DNA of 64,000 nt from Actinomyces faecalis (GCF_013184985.2 NZ_CP063418.1:682001-746000), one strand, 5' to 3'; numbered from the stretch's first letter, positions 18,876-28,489 are shown. A program made the numbers and translations. Notes: generated by a model from the sequence alone, not told the origin.

Positions 18876-19796
18876 GTGACACTCTCGGCTCAGCCGTCCC
18901 AGCCCGGTCCCGCCGTCCCTGCGGCTAACCGCTCCGTGGTCAGCCAGCCGGCTGTGACCTCGCGGCGCATGGCGCGGAGGCTGCTGTCCGGGACCGGGTG
19001 CGCGAGCGTGACCGCCTACCGCTACGACGGGACCGAGCCGGTCGTCGTTCTGCACGCTCTGGACACCGACGGGCGGGTCCTCGTCGCGGCCCGCCCCGAC
19101 GGCGGGCACGTCCTGGCCCAGGTCGGCTCCGGGGCCGCTACCGAGGTCCGGCTCGACGTCACCCTGGAGGCTGCCGAGGCGGGTATGCGCATCACGACTG
19201 CGAGCGCTCACCTGCTCGGCACGCTCACCTGGCTTGCTGATGCTGAGGCGGCGCGGGTCCTGGCCGGTGAGGCCGCGGGCTGCCACTGCCCGGTCACGGG
19301 TGAGGACCCGCTTGCAGGGCTCGCTGCCCTGGCGCAGGCTCCGGGAGGCCGTCTCGGCGTCATCGAGACTGAGCGGGTCATCGTGCACGACGCCCTGGGA
19401 GTGTCTGGTCACGCGATGACTGAGGTCCTGGACCCCGACGCCGGGGGCGCTCCGGCCCTGCTGTGGACCGCCTTCGACGAGGTCAGTGCCCAGGAGGAGG
19501 TCGGCGGGCTGGGTGACGCCGTGCTTGACGTGCTGTGCGGCGGCGTCGTCGAGGGGGACGTGCCTGGGATCGTGTGCTCGCACCGCCCGGCTGAGGGTCT
19601 GAGCCCCTCGCTGTGGGACCGGGTGCTGTGCGTGGACGTGGCGCCGGACGCGGTGACGCTGATGCGGCTGGGTCGTGGCTGCGTGGACACGGTCCTCGTG
19701 CCGCTGCCGGCGGGAATCCTGCGGGCCTGCCAGGTGGCGCCGGCGCTGACCGAGATGGTCCAGGACGTCCTGGTGGAGCGGCTGCTCAGGCCCTGA
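18876..19796 (+). CDS. Iron-regulated protein, possibly HugZ/DUF2470-like (heme or iron use)
   Basis: A 306-residue soluble protein from a GTG with GGAAGAGGA upstream. The frame is also open to the left across etfA, but the iron box and ribosome-binding site fix the start here. The first half (TAYRYDGTEPVVVLHALDTDGRVLVAARPDG ... VRLDVTLEAAEAGMRITTASAHLLGTLTWL) reads like the flavin-reductase-like split barrel of HugZ/DUF2470 proteins. The second half has no recognised motif apart from CHCPVTGED. No heme oxygenase or siderophore genes lie beside it. The family call is tentative; regulation by iron is the better supported part. Confidence 0.5.
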   Translation: MTLSAQPSQPGPAVPAANRSVVSQPAVTSRRMARRLLSGTGCASVTAYRYDGTEPVVVLHALDTDGRVLVAARPDGGHVLAQVGSGAATEVRLDVTLEAAEAGMRITTASAHLLGTLTWLADAEAARVLAGEAAGCHCPVTGEDPLAGLAALAQAPGGRLGVIETERVIVHDALGVSGHAMTEVLDPDAGGAPALLWTAFDEVSAQEEVGGLGDAVLDVLCGGVVEGDVPGIVCSHRPAEGLSPSLWDRVLCVDVAPDAVTLMRLGRGCVDTVLVPLPAGILRACQVAPALTEMVQDVLVERLLRP

Positions 19797-20030
19797 GGGG
19801 CTCAGCGAGCCTGGCAGGGCAGACAGGCTGCCTTGTCCTCGCCGATCGAGATCGCCTCGGCGGTGCACATATCGACATAAGACACTGCCGTCGCGGGAGA
19901 AGCGAGGAGTACAGGCATAGGCGGCAGCGCGTTGTCGCACAAGCGGGACGCACTTCTTGCGCACGTCTCCTGTTTCCGCATGAGATGAGCCGAGCCTTGC
20001 TGAGACGGACCTGAGGAGACGGGGCCTGCG

Positions 20031-21047
20031 TCAGTGTGTGACAAGGGCTGGGCACCCGCAGGACTCGCCGACAAGCAGCTGCATCGGGAACAGGGTCTGC
20101 GTGGCCTGGCGCTCCGGCTGGGTCGTGGCGTCGACAGCGGCCCGGGCCATCGCCTCAAAGGGCTGGGTCAGGGTCGTCAGCCGGGGAGTGCTCATGAGCA
20201 CTGACTCCGTGCCGTCGGTGGCGACGAGGGCGATGTCCTGGGGCGTACGCATACCCCGCTCCCACAGGGCGCGCAGCGCCCCCAGGGCGAGCAGGTCAGA
20301 TCCGGCGAGCACCGCCGTCGGCGGGGTGGGGGTGTCCAGGAGACGGCGCATCGCCTGGTAGCCGGCTGCCCGGCTCCACCCGGTGGTCTCGACGAGGGTC
20401 TGGGGCAGGTCGTGCTGGGTCAGTGCCGCACGCCAGCCGTGGACCCTGCCGTTGAGGTCCCAGGAGTCCAGGGGTGCCATGAGCAGGGCGATGTCAGTGT
20501 GTCCGTGGGCGATGAGGTGGTCGACCGCCTGGCGGGTCCCTGCCTCCATGTCAGCCCCGATCGTGTGGTGGCTGGGTGAGGGAGCGGCGGCGCACAGCAG
20601 CGCCGTCGGCAGCCTGCGGGCGAAGGCGTCGTAGGAGCCGGGCTCCTTGACGGGGGAGATGACGAGGCCGTCGACCCCGCGGTCGATGAGCGCGGCGATC
20701 AGGTCGTCCTCGCGTCGCGCAGAGGCGTCGGTCGTCATCAGGAGCGTGCCGAAGCCGGCCTGCTCCGCCGCGGCGGCAATGTGCTCGACGAGCTCGGCGT
20801 GGTAGGGGTTACGGACCCCGGGCACGCACACGCCCAGGAGCCGTGAGGCTCCCGAGCGCAGTGCCCGCGCTGAGGCGTTGGGGCTGTACCCGAGCGCCTG
20901 GATAGCGGCCTCCACGCGCTCGCGCGCCTCGGAGGAGACCGGGCGGGGGCCGTTGTTGACCACGTAGGAGACGACGGCGGTGCTGACGCCGGCCGCGCGG
21001 GCGACGTCAGCCTGGGTCGGCGAGGCGGGGCGGTGGTCCGGGGTCAT
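20031..21047 (-). CDS. LacI-family regulator, probably of the alpha-galactosidase gene
   Basis: From the ATG at 21047, preceded by CGAGGAACGAGG, it is 338 residues; an open frame upstream to 21242 is not LacI-like. The helix-turn-helix is QADVARAAGVSTAVVSYVVN and the hinge is RPVSSEARERVEAAIQALGYSPNASARALRSG. The effector domain starts LLGVCVPGVRNPYHAELVEHI. It is divergent from the GH36 alpha-galactosidase with 212 bp between starts, and a palindrome at 21157-21170 lies between them. Probably a galactoside-responsive repressor; the effector is inferred from position. Confidence 0.93.
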   Translation of the reverse strand: MTPDHRPASPTQADVARAAGVSTAVVSYVVNNGPRPVSSEARERVEAAIQALGYSPNASARALRSGASRLLGVCVPGVRNPYHAELVEHIAAAAEQAGFGTLLMTTDASARREDDLIAALIDRGVDGLVISPVKEPGSYDAFARRLPTALLCAAAPSPSHHTIGADMEAGTRQAVDHLIAHGHTDIALLMAPLDSWDLNGRVHGWRAALTQHDLPQTLVETTGWSRAAGYQAMRRLLDTPTPPTAVLAGSDLLALGALRALWERGMRTPQDIALVATDGTESVLMSTPRLTTLTQPFEAMARAAVDATTQPERQATQTLFPMQLLVGESCGCPALVTH

Positions 21048-21156
21048 CCTCGTTCCTCGGTGGGGTGGTAGGGGCAGCCTGGCTGGCGTGCGCAAGCCAG
21101 GGCGTCGGGTCCCGTCGGTACGAGACCCGAGCGCCTGAAGGGCTTCCACAGAGTAT

Positions 21157-21170
21157 TCTATGCGTATAGA
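21157..21170. promoter_or_regulatory. Palindromic operator between lacI-type gene and alpha-galactosidase
   Basis: TCTATGCGTATAGA has perfect 5-bp arms (TCTAT/ATAGA) around GCGT. It lies in the AT-richest part of the divergent intergenic region, 90 bp from the alpha-galactosidase start and 110 bp from the regulator start. A LacI-family dimer site is the likeliest reading. Confidence 0.55.
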
Positions 21171-21259
21171 GTTCATGTGGCGACCGGATCGGTCGCCGCT
21201 GGCGGCGTCGAGGCGGACGGCCGCTCGTCGATGAGATCTCACTAGGACAAGGACCCCGC

Positions 21260-23446
21260 ATGATGCTCACTCGCACGGTGCACCTGCGCCATGACGGAAC
21301 CTCGCTCGTGCTGGCAACCGACCCGTCGGGCCTGCCCACCGTTCCCTACTGGGGTGCCGACCTCGGTCCGCTGGACGAGGAGGCCCTCACGGCCCTGCTG
21401 GAGGCCACCACCCGGATGAAGGTGGACAACGACCCGGACCTCGTCACGGCTCCGAGCATCCTGCCGGCTGCCTGGACCGGCTGGTCGGGCAGGCCTGGTC
21501 TCGTGGGTCACCGGGGCGACGGGACGGCCTGGTCCCCGCGCCTGACGGCTGCCCGGGTGCTGGTCCGGGGCTCTGACGGAGCCGACGAGGTGGTCGAGGA
21601 GGGTGCTGTGCGCGTCGTGGATGACGGCAGCGTCGTCGTTGACCTGAAGGACCGCGCCGCAGGGCTGACCGTCTCCGTCGAGCTCGCAGTGGCGGCCGGT
21701 GGCGTCGTCCAGGCGCGGGCCGTGCTGACCAACGACGATGAGCAGGCCTACTCGCTGGAGGAGCTGAGCCTGGCGCTGCCCGTGCCGCTGGAGCACGACG
21801 AGGTGCTCGACCTGACCGGGCGCTGGGGACGGGAGCGCAGCCCGCAGCGTCATCGCGCCACCTTCGGCACCTACCTGCGTGAGGGACGCCACGGACGCAC
21901 CGGCTTCGACGCCACCGGTGTCCTGGTGTGCGGGCAGGAGGGCTTCGACTTCCGTGGCGGCGAGCTGCGTGGGCTGCACGTGGCCTGTCCGGCCAACCAC
22001 CGCACCTACCTCGACCGCCTGCCCGAGGGCTACCAGGTCCTGGGTGGGGGCGAGCTGCTCATGCCTGGTGAGGTCAGCCTCGCTCACGGCGAGTCCTACA
22101 CCGGCCCGTGGCTGCACTTTGTCCACGGTGCGGGCCTGGACGAGGCGGCTCAGCGGCTGCACGCCTGGCAGCGCAGCCTGGACACCTCTCCGTCGGCTGA
22201 CCGTCCGGTGACCCTCAACGTCTGGGAGGCCGTCTACTTCGACCACTCCCTGCCCACGCTCCTGCGGCTGGCGGACCTCGCCGCGAAGGTGGGTATCGAG
22301 CGTTACGTGCTTGACGACGGCTGGTTCGGCTCGCGCCGGGACGACACGTCCGGGCTGGGGGACTGGGTGGTCTCCGACGAGGTCTGGCCGGACGGGCTCG
22401 GGCCGCTCGTCGACCACGTCACCGGGCTCGGGATGCAGTTCGGGCTCTGGTTCGAGCCGGAGATGGTCAACCTCGACTCTGACGTCGCGCGCGCCCACCC
22501 GGAGTGGATCATGGCGGCGGGCGAGGAGCTGCCGCTGAGCTGGCGCCACCAGTACGTGCTCAACCTGGCTATCCCGGAGGCCTGGGAGCATGTGCGCTCG
22601 CAGGTGGACGCACTGTTGACGCAGTACCCGATCTCCTACATCAAGTGGGACCACAACCGCGACGTCTTCGACGGCGGGGACCGCACGCGTGGCGGTCGGG
22701 CCAGCGTCTCGGCGCAGACCCGCGCGGCGCTGGCCCTCATGGACCGCCTGCGTGCTGACCACCCCGGTCTGGAGATCGAGTCCTGCTCCTCCGGCGGGGC
22801 GCGGATCGACCTGGAGATGGTGCGTCACACCCAGCGCTTCTGGGTCTCGGACGACATCGATCCGCACGAGCGCCAGTCCATCGTGCGCTGGACCCAGCAG
22901 CTTATCGCTCCTGAGCGTCTGGGCACCCACGTGGCCTCGCACCGCTCGCACACCACTGGTCGTCAGCACGACGTCAGCTTCCGCGCCTGCACCGCCCTGT
23001 GGGGGCACATGGGGGCTGAGTGGGACCTGACGAGCGTCACCCAGGACGAGCGTGACGCCCTGGCGCTGTGGGTCGACTACTACAAGAGGCACCGCCACAC
23101 GCTCCTGACGGGCAAGGTCTACCGGGACGAGGTGGGTGACTCGACGATGTGGCTGCACGGCGTGGTCGCCCAGGACGCCTCGGAGGCAGTCTTTGAGCTT
23201 GCCTGCCTGGAGCGCAGTCCTCTGGCGCACCAGGGAGCAATCCGCCTGCCGGGCCTGGAGAGCCAGGCGCGCTACCGCGTCCGTCCCCGGGTCCTGGGAC
23301 AGGAGCCCAGCGGATTCGTGGCGCCGCCGTGGTTCAACGACGGTGAGGGCGTCGTCCTGACCGGTGGTGTGGCGGGGGCCGTCGGGCTGGCTGCTCCCAC
23401 CCTCAACCCCGACCAGGCGCTGCTGATCGAGGTCGAACGGGTCTGA
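21260..23446 (+). CDS. Alpha-galactosidase (GH36)
   Basis: Releases terminal alpha-galactose from raffinose-type oligosaccharides or galactomannan pieces. The 728-residue length is typical of GH36 subgroup I. The N-terminal beta-supersandwich domain (residues ~1-330) includes GTYLREGRHGRTGF. The barrel follows with LNVWEAVYFDHSLPTLLRLAD, YVLDDGWFGSRRDD and FGLWFEPEMVN. The nucleophile Asp is in YIKWDHNRD (about residue 464) and the acid/base Asp in WVSDDIDPHERQ (about 531). The ESCSSGGARID block is also family-specific. No signal peptide, so it acts on imported sugars; no transporter is adjacent. Start MMLTRTVHL could be either Met. Confidence 0.95.
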   Translation: MMLTRTVHLRHDGTSLVLATDPSGLPTVPYWGADLGPLDEEALTALLEATTRMKVDNDPDLVTAPSILPAAWTGWSGRPGLVGHRGDGTAWSPRLTAARVLVRGSDGADEVVEEGAVRVVDDGSVVVDLKDRAAGLTVSVELAVAAGGVVQARAVLTNDDEQAYSLEELSLALPVPLEHDEVLDLTGRWGRERSPQRHRATFGTYLREGRHGRTGFDATGVLVCGQEGFDFRGGELRGLHVACPANHRTYLDRLPEGYQVLGGGELLMPGEVSLAHGESYTGPWLHFVHGAGLDEAAQRLHAWQRSLDTSPSADRPVTLNVWEAVYFDHSLPTLLRLADLAAKVGIERYVLDDGWFGSRRDDTSGLGDWVVSDEVWPDGLGPLVDHVTGLGMQFGLWFEPEMVNLDSDVARAHPEWIMAAGEELPLSWRHQYVLNLAIPEAWEHVRSQVDALLTQYPISYIKWDHNRDVFDGGDRTRGGRASVSAQTRAALALMDRLRADHPGLEIESCSSGGARIDLEMVRHTQRFWVSDDIDPHERQSIVRWTQQLIAPERLGTHVASHRSHTTGRQHDVSFRACTALWGHMGAEWDLTSVTQDERDALALWVDYYKRHRHTLLTGKVYRDEVGDSTMWLHGVVAQDASEAVFELACLERSPLAHQGAIRLPGLESQARYRVRPRVLGQEPSGFVAPPWFNDGEGVVLTGGVAGAVGLAAPTLNPDQALLIEVERV

Positions 23447-23625
23447 TGCCCTGCCGGTGCCCGGGCGCGTGCTGGGTTCCGGCCTGACTTAGGTCGACCC
23501 CGCTGGTCCTCTCTGTCTCCGGCCTGGTACGGATCCTGTGGAAGCTGCGTTTTCCATCGGCTCCGCACCGGGCCGGAGGTCTGCCTGCCCGTGGGAGGGG
23601 TTGACGACCCGGTGTGTCTGTGTCA

Positions 23626-23647
23626 CTGTATTAATGCACTCATACAG
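23626..23647. promoter_or_regulatory. Candidate GntR operator before the ABC exporter operon
   Basis: CTGTAT (23626-23631) and ATACAG (23642-23647) form a perfect inverted repeat with a 10-bp spacer, 20 bp upstream of the regulator's ATG. TTGACG at 23601-23606 could be the -35. YtrA-type GntR proteins usually repress their own operon, and an autoregulatory site here would fit. Confidence 0.5.
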
Positions 23648-23666
23648 ATGGGGGTGAGAGAGGCCG

Positions 23667-24065
23667 ATGCAGATTGACGACTCGCGTCCGATCTGGGTCC
23701 AGCTCGTCGCCGAGCTCCGCCTGAGGATCGTCTCGGGCCAGTGGGCGCCGGGAAGCAGGATCCCCAGCGTGCGTGAGCTGGCCTCAAGCGCTGGCGTCAA
23801 CCCCAATACGGTCCAGCGTGCGCTGGCCGAGCTTGACCGCACGGGGTTGACGGCGGCCGAGCGCACCGCCGGACGCTTCGTCACCGCTGACGGTGCCGTC
23901 CTGGACGCCGTGCGTGCCGAGCTGGCCGCCGAGGCCACTGACGCCTATCTCGCCTCGATCGCCGGGCTCGGCATGGGCCTGGACGAGATTACCGACCTGC
24001 TCGCAGCGCGCTGGCCCGCCACCGACAGCTGGACCACCCGTCACACCAAAGGAGAGCTCTCATGA
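23667..24065 (+). CDS. GntR-family regulator, YtrA subfamily
   Basis: A short 132-residue regulator: an N-terminal winged helix (IWVQLVAELRLRIVSGQWAPG, then IPSVRELASSAGVNPNTVQRALAELDRTGL) and only about 50 residues after it, as in YtrA-type proteins that lack a ligand domain. It overlaps the ABC ATPase gene by ATGA (stop at 24065, next start 24062) and heads a three-gene operon. In this family such regulators control the adjacent ABC exporter, often in response to cell-wall-active compounds; here that is inference. Confidence 0.9.
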   Translation: MQIDDSRPIWVQLVAELRLRIVSGQWAPGSRIPSVRELASSAGVNPNTVQRALAELDRTGLTAAERTAGRFVTADGAVLDAVRAELAAEATDAYLASIAGLGMGLDEITDLLAARWPATDSWTTRHTKGELS

Positions 24066-24889
24066 CCCCCACTCATGTCCCAGCACACGACCCTGGGGGC
24101 GGCACGCCCCCTGCTGCGGCTGGAGAGTGTCCGTCGGCGTCAACCTCCACAGCCCGCCCCAGCGGCACCATTCCTGCTGTTCCCGGCGGGAGCGACCGCA
24201 ACGCCGTCGTCGTGAAGCACCTGACCAGACGCTTCGGGAGCCTGACGGCCCTGGACGATCTCAGCCTCACCTTGCCCGCTGGCCGCGTCACGGGGCTCAT
24301 GGGCTCGAACGGCTCAGGCAAGACCACGTTGCTCAAGATCCTGGCTGGAGTGCTTTCCGACTACGACGGTGAGGTGAGCGTTGCGGGCTACGCGCCAGGG
24401 CCGGAGTCCAAGGCTCGTGTCTCCTTCCTGCCGGACGCAGCGTTCCTGGCGGAGTCATTGACGGTGCCGGCAGCCATCAGCCAGTTCGCCCGGCTTTTCA
24501 CGGACTTCGACGCCGACAAGGCACGCATACTCTGCCAACACTTCACGCTTCCCCAGGACCGCACCCTGAAGGGCATGAGCAAAGGCATGGGGGAGAAGCT
24601 GAAGATCGCGCTGACGATGTCCCGCCGGGCCGAGGTCTACCTCCTGGATGAGCCGATCTCCGGGGTGGACCCTGCCACCCGTGAGGTCATCCTCGACGGC
24701 ATCCTGTCCGACTTCGACCCGGGCGCCCTCCTGCTCGTCTCCACCCACCTCATCGCCGACGTCGAACCGATCGTGGACTCCGTGGTCTTTCTTGACCAGG
24801 GCCGGCTCCGACTGGCCGGTGACGCCGATGACCTGCGCCAGGCCCACGGCATGGGGCTGGACGCCCTGTTCAGGAAGGAGTACCGCTGA
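24062..24889 (+). CDS. ABC transporter ATP-binding protein
   Basis: A 275-residue ATPase of an export-type ABC system. A Pro/Thr/Ala-rich N-terminal extension of about 45 residues precedes the domain. Walker A is GSNGSGKTTLLKIL (about residue 82), the signature region is diverged (LKGMSKGMGEKLKIALTMS), Walker B is VYLLDEPISGVD, and the switch His is in VSTHLIADVE. It overlaps the permease by one base (TGATG). The non-canonical signature is common in YtrB-like ATPases. Confidence 0.93.
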   Translation: MTPTHVPAHDPGGGTPPAAAGECPSASTSTARPSGTIPAVPGGSDRNAVVVKHLTRRFGSLTALDDLSLTLPAGRVTGLMGSNGSGKTTLLKILAGVLSDYDGEVSVAGYAPGPESKARVSFLPDAAFLAESLTVPAAISQFARLFTDFDADKARILCQHFTLPQDRTLKGMSKGMGEKLKIALTMSRRAEVYLLDEPISGVDPATREVILDGILSDFDPGALLLVSTHLIADVEPIVDSVVFLDQGRLRLAGDADDLRQAHGMGLDALFRKEYR

Positions 24890-25716
24890 TGCTGGCAACA
24901 CTGCTCCAGGAGGAGCTCCTCTCCAAGGGCCGCGGCTACCTCCAGGTCCTTGCTGTCCTTGCCGTCGCAGGCATCGGGGCCTTCGCGGTGGGAACGGTCC
25001 CGGCACTGATGGGAGCAGAGCTCCTGACGACCCTGACCTTCACCATCGTCATCGTCGATTTCCTGGTGGCCGTGCCGATCGTCGTGGTCAGCGAGCTGAT
25101 CGACTACTGGCAGTCGATGTACGGCCAGCGCGGCTACCTCACCATGAGCATCCCGGCTCGCGGCCGCGAGGTCTTTGGGGCGAAGGTGGTCTTCAGCCTC
25201 GCGGTGACCCTGGTCTCCATCATCTTCGCGGCCCTTGGCGTGGCGGCGGTGGTTATCGGTAGCGCCTGGGTGCGTGGGGTCACGGTGGACAGCCTCATCA
25301 GCCCGCTGCACGAGGTCATTGACGCCGTGGGGACAGGGTTTTTCTGGGGCTTTGTGGTCTTCCTGGTCCTCCAGCTGCTCTCCTGGGTGGTCATCACCGA
25401 GGCGGTCATGTCCCTTGGTGCGCAGGCCAGGTGGAACCGCATGGGGATCGCGGCGCCGATCATCGGCGTGCTCCTGGTCTACCTCATCAACCAGGTACTC
25501 ATGGTGGTGTCCATCATCCTCGTGCCGGTGGGCCTGGACCTGGCGAGCCACCAGATCGTCTCCGAGGGGTCGCTGCCATCCATGGTCGAGACCTGGGGGA
25601 CGGGCGAGGACCTTTCGGTCCTAGGACTGGGATTCCTCCCGGTGCCGCTGCTCCTGGCCCTGGTACTTGCATGGCGGGCGGTCCCGGCGATTGAGAGACG
25701 CACGAGCCTGCGCTGA
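24889..25716 (+). CDS. ABC transporter permease
   Basis: A 275-residue protein with about six hydrophobic segments (for example VLAVLAVAGIGAFAVGTV, FLVAVPIVVVSELI, VVFSLAVTLVSIIFAALGVA, GFFWGFVVFLVLQLLSWVV, IIGVLLVYLINQVLMVVSIIL, FLPVPLLLALVLAWRAV). The GYLTMSIPARGREVFGAKV segment after segment 2 resembles ABC-2 type permeases, which often have this mobile-loop motif. Translationally coupled to the ATPase; together they probably form a homodimeric-permease exporter. Substrate unknown. Confidence 0.85.
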   Translation: MLATLLQEELLSKGRGYLQVLAVLAVAGIGAFAVGTVPALMGAELLTTLTFTIVIVDFLVAVPIVVVSELIDYWQSMYGQRGYLTMSIPARGREVFGAKVVFSLAVTLVSIIFAALGVAAVVIGSAWVRGVTVDSLISPLHEVIDAVGTGFFWGFVVFLVLQLLSWVVITEAVMSLGAQARWNRMGIAAPIIGVLLVYLINQVLMVVSIILVPVGLDLASHQIVSEGSLPSMVETWGTGEDLSVLGLGFLPVPLLLALVLAWRAVPAIERRTSLR

Positions 25717-25731
25717 CGCGATGGGCCGTGC

Positions 25732-25776
25732 AGCGGGTCCTGGTTCAGGCGACCGTTGCCTGGGCCAGGACCCGCT
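25732..25776. terminator. Inverted repeat between convergent permease and mnmA
   Basis: AGCGGGTCCTGG (25732-25743) pairs perfectly with CCAGGACCCGCT (25765-25776) around a 21-base loop that contains the mnmA stop. Placed between convergent genes it can serve both, although no T-run follows. Confidence 0.6.
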
Positions 25777-26926
25777 CGCCGTCCCGGCCGCCGTAGACGA
25801 CGACGCTCTGGCCTGCCGCCAGCCCGCGCACAGGCTCATGCAGGCGCGCGTGCAGGGCGGAGCGTGCAGGGTCGACGAGGACGTCGGCCGGGACCGGACG
25901 ACCGTGAGCACGGACCTGCACGGCGACGTCGGTCCAGCCCTGAGCCGGTGCTGGCTGGCCGGTACAGGGCTCGTCGACGCCGTCGTGGCTCTGGAAGCAG
26001 GACGCGGCAGGCTCTGCCTCATCCGGGTCCGCCAGGAGGACCAGGCCGTCGGCCTCGATCTCATGGCGAGAGAGCAGCTCGCGCGCTCCCACGACGACCT
26101 CGTTGGTAGCCGGGCGCGTGGCAAGGACGTAGCGCGGCTGGCCGTCGGGTGCAGGACGGTCCAGGCCCAGGCCCCTGCGCTGGCCGATGGTGAAGCCGAA
26201 GTAGCCCGAGTGCCTGCCCAGCACCTTGCCGTCAGGGCTGACGAGAACGCCCTCCTGTGCTCCCAGCGAGCGCTGGAGGAAGCCACGGGTGTCCCCGTCG
26301 GCCACGAAGCAGATGTCGTAGGAGTCAGGCTTGTCCGCGACCGGCAGCCCGCGCTCGGCGGCCTCGGCGCGTACCGCGGCCTTGGAAGGGGCGTCCCCGA
26401 GCGGGAAGAGCGCTCGCGACAGGCCCTGGCGCCCGGAGACCGCCAGCACGTAGGACTGGTCCTTGGCGGAGTCAGCCGCGCGGGACAGGCACAGCCCGCG
26501 TGCGTCTCCCGGACGTCCCGAGCTCGCGCCTCCGGTGAGTCGGGCGTAGTGTCCGGTAGCCACGGCGTCGAAGCCCATGACTAGGCCCCGCTCCAGCAGG
26601 GCGTCGAACTTGACCCGCTCGTTGCATCGGACACAGGGGTTGGGTGTGCGGCCTGCGCGGTACTCGGACAGGAAGTCCGCCACGACCCTGTCCTCGAACT
26701 CCTCGGACAGGTCCCACACGTAGAAGGGGATACCGAGGATCTCAGCGGCCCAGCGCGCGTCCGCGGAGTCCTCGATGGAGCAGCAGCCGCGTGAGCCCGA
26801 CCTGGTCTGGGCGCGGTTGCGGGTCAGTGCCATGTGGACGCCCACGACCTCGTGGCCGGCGTCCACCGCGCGTGCGGCGGCGACGGCGGAGTCGACTCCG
26901 CCCGACAACGCAGCCAGTACCCGCAT
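25745..26926 (-). CDS. mnmA: tRNA-specific 2-thiouridylase
   Basis: Makes 2-thiouridine at the wobble position of Lys, Glu and Gln tRNAs. The 393 residues begin [20 protein letters not shown] with the PP-loop ATP site (SGGVDS). The catalytic Cys pair is in [14 protein letters not shown] and [12 protein letters not shown], and the tRNA-binding [13 protein letters not shown] and KDQSYVL segments are present. The GQRRGLG block and a C-terminal beta-barrel complete it. The cysteine desulfurase 207 bp upstream on the same strand is the expected sulfur donor. Confidence 0.97.
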   Translation of the reverse strand: MRVLAALSGGVDSAVAAARAVDAGHEVVGVHMALTRNRAQTRSGSRGCCSIEDSADARWAAEILGIPFYVWDLSEEFEDRVVADFLSEYRAGRTPNPCVRCNERVKFDALLERGLVMGFDAVATGHYARLTGGASSGRPGDARGLCLSRAADSAKDQSYVLAVSGRQGLSRALFPLGDAPSKAAVRAEAAERGLPVADKPDSYDICFVADGDTRGFLQRSLGAQEGVLVSPDGKVLGRHSGYFGFTIGQRRGLGLDRPAPDGQPRYVLATRPATNEVVVGARELLSRHEIEADGLVLLADPDEAEPAASCFQSHDGVDEPCTGQPAPAQGWTDVAVQVRAHGRPVPADVLVDPARSALHARLHEPVRGLAAGQSVVVYGGRDGERVLAQATVA

Positions 26927-27133
26927 GGCGCCTCCTGCTCAGCTCGTGGTGACCCGTGCCGCTGACCGCGGCTCCAGGGCCGTGGGGAGCCTAGCGCCCG
27001 CCACGGTCCCCTGACGAGGCCGGGGCGCGGTGACCTTGGTCCGCCGGGGCCGGTGTGACTCGACAGGTCCGGAGCGGGCGGAGGCAGGACCGGCAGGACG
27101 CAGCGGCGGGGAGTCGCGCTGGTCCGCCTGGGC

Positions 27134-28435
27134 TCAACCGATGCCGCGCGGGCGCAGTTCCCTTGCCCGACGAGCCACCTCCAGGGCGTGGGGCAGCGCG
27201 GCCAGCAGCCGGTCCACGTCCGTCGCCGTGGTCCCGTGTCCCATCGTGCAACGCAGGGTGGAGCGTGCGGCCGCCTCGTCATGGCCCATGGCCAGCATGA
27301 CGGTAGAGGGCTGGGTGACCCCGGCGTGGCAGGCTGAGCCGGCAGAGGCGTCGATACCGGCCAGGTCCAGGTCCATCAGGAGGGCCTCGGAGTCAGCCCC
27401 CTGACAGGTCAGGTGCGCCGTGCCGGGAAGGTGCGGAGCATCATCGGGCAGCGTCGGACGGACCCCAGGCATCGCCGTCGCCCCAGCGAGCAGACGCGCA
27501 CGCAGCGCCTCCAGGCGGGCCGCCTCCACCTCCTGCTCGGCAACGGCGAGCTCCAGGGCCAGCGCCAGGGCTCGGGCCCCGACCACGTCCTGGGTGCCTG
27601 AGCGGATGCCGCGCTCCTGGCGTCCACCGCCAGCGGCAGGGACCAGGGCGACCTCGCGACGCAGCACGAGCGCGCCGACCCCGACCGGGGCTCCCAGCTT
27701 GTGCCCGGACAGGGACATGGCGTCCACGTCCCACGCGCTGAAGGCGACGGGAAGATGGCCGACCGCTGCCACGGCGTCCGTGTGGACCGGGACCCACTGC
27801 GGCGTCCCACGCCTCGCTGCGCCGCTCACGCGCCGTACCGCGGAGACGATCCCTGCCACGTCCTGGACCAGTCCCGTCTCGTTGTTCGCCGCCATGACGC
27901 TGACGACCGCGGTGCGCCCGGGCTCCACGGCGGCCGCGACACGGGCGGGGTCCACCCGACCGACCTGGTCCACACCCACCACCGTGAGGTCAGCACCCAG
28001 GGCCTGGGCCGTACGGGCGGAGTCTGCCACGGCCGGGTGCTCGACGGCACTGACCACGACCTGCGGCCTGCGGGCCCCGGCAGCGCGTGCGGCGAGCACG
28101 CGCCCGATCACGGCCAGGGAGTCTGCCTCCGAGCCGCCTGAGGTGAGCAGGACCTCGTGCGGGTCCGCACCGAGGGCCGTCGCGATCCGTGCGCGGGCCT
28201 CGGCCAGCAGGGCACTGACACGTCTGCCTGAGGAGTGCTGCGCCGACGGGCTCGCCCACCCGCCCAGGCCCGAGGCCAGGTCCTGCGCGACCTGCTGCGC
28301 GACCTGCGGACGTAGGGGAGCGGAGGCGGCGTGGTCGAGGTAGACGCGTGCGCGGTCCGCACCTGGCCCTGGGGCCACCCGTCCTGGAGCGGGGAGTGGC
28401 GAGGTGGCCGGACGTGGTGCGGGCTGAGCGGACAT
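27134..28435 (-). CDS. Cysteine desulfurase (IscS/NifS class)
   Basis: Takes sulfur from cysteine as an enzyme persulfide, PLP-dependent. From the ATG at 28435 it has 433 residues; the frame upstream to 28693 runs over the divergent nudC and is not family-like. Seen: VYLDHAASAPLRPQV, LTSGGSEADSLAVIG, the PLP Lys in MSLSGHKLGAPVGVGAL, ERGIRSGTQDV and the catalytic Cys in SAGSACHAGVTQPS. A Pro-rich N-terminal extension of about 30 residues precedes the fold. As the upstream neighbour of mnmA it probably serves tRNA thiolation; no iscU or suf genes are next to it. Confidence 0.95.
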   Translation of the reverse strand: MSAQPAPRPATSPLPAPGRVAPGPGADRARVYLDHAASAPLRPQVAQQVAQDLASGLGGWASPSAQHSSGRRVSALLAEARARIATALGADPHEVLLTSGGSEADSLAVIGRVLAARAAGARRPQVVVSAVEHPAVADSARTAQALGADLTVVGVDQVGRVDPARVAAAVEPGRTAVVSVMAANNETGLVQDVAGIVSAVRRVSGAARRGTPQWVPVHTDAVAAVGHLPVAFSAWDVDAMSLSGHKLGAPVGVGALVLRREVALVPAAGGGRQERGIRSGTQDVVGARALALALELAVAEQEVEAARLEALRARLLAGATAMPGVRPTLPDDAPHLPGTAHLTCQGADSEALLMDLDLAGIDASAGSACHAGVTQPSTVMLAMGHDEAAARSTLRCTMGHGTTATDVDRLLAALPHALEVARRARELRPRGIG

Positions 28436-28489
28436 GGCACCAGGGTAGGTGGGGGCACCGACACGAGATCGCGCGCCTAGGCTTGAGAC

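Noticed and set aside
19803..19982. 59-codon minus-strand frame with five Cys between the iron-regulated gene and the LacI gene
   Set aside because: No ribosome-binding site, and the Cys spacing does not fit WhiB or ferredoxin; could be a gene remnant but not supported.
21242..23230. 662-codon minus-strand frame opposite the alpha-galactosidase
   Set aside because: Antisense shadow; the GH36 frame has full catalytic motifs.
24062..25716. Antibiotic resistance exporter
   Set aside because: The operon layout is like YtrA-regulated exporters, but nothing in the sequence shows the substrate, so resistance is not claimed.
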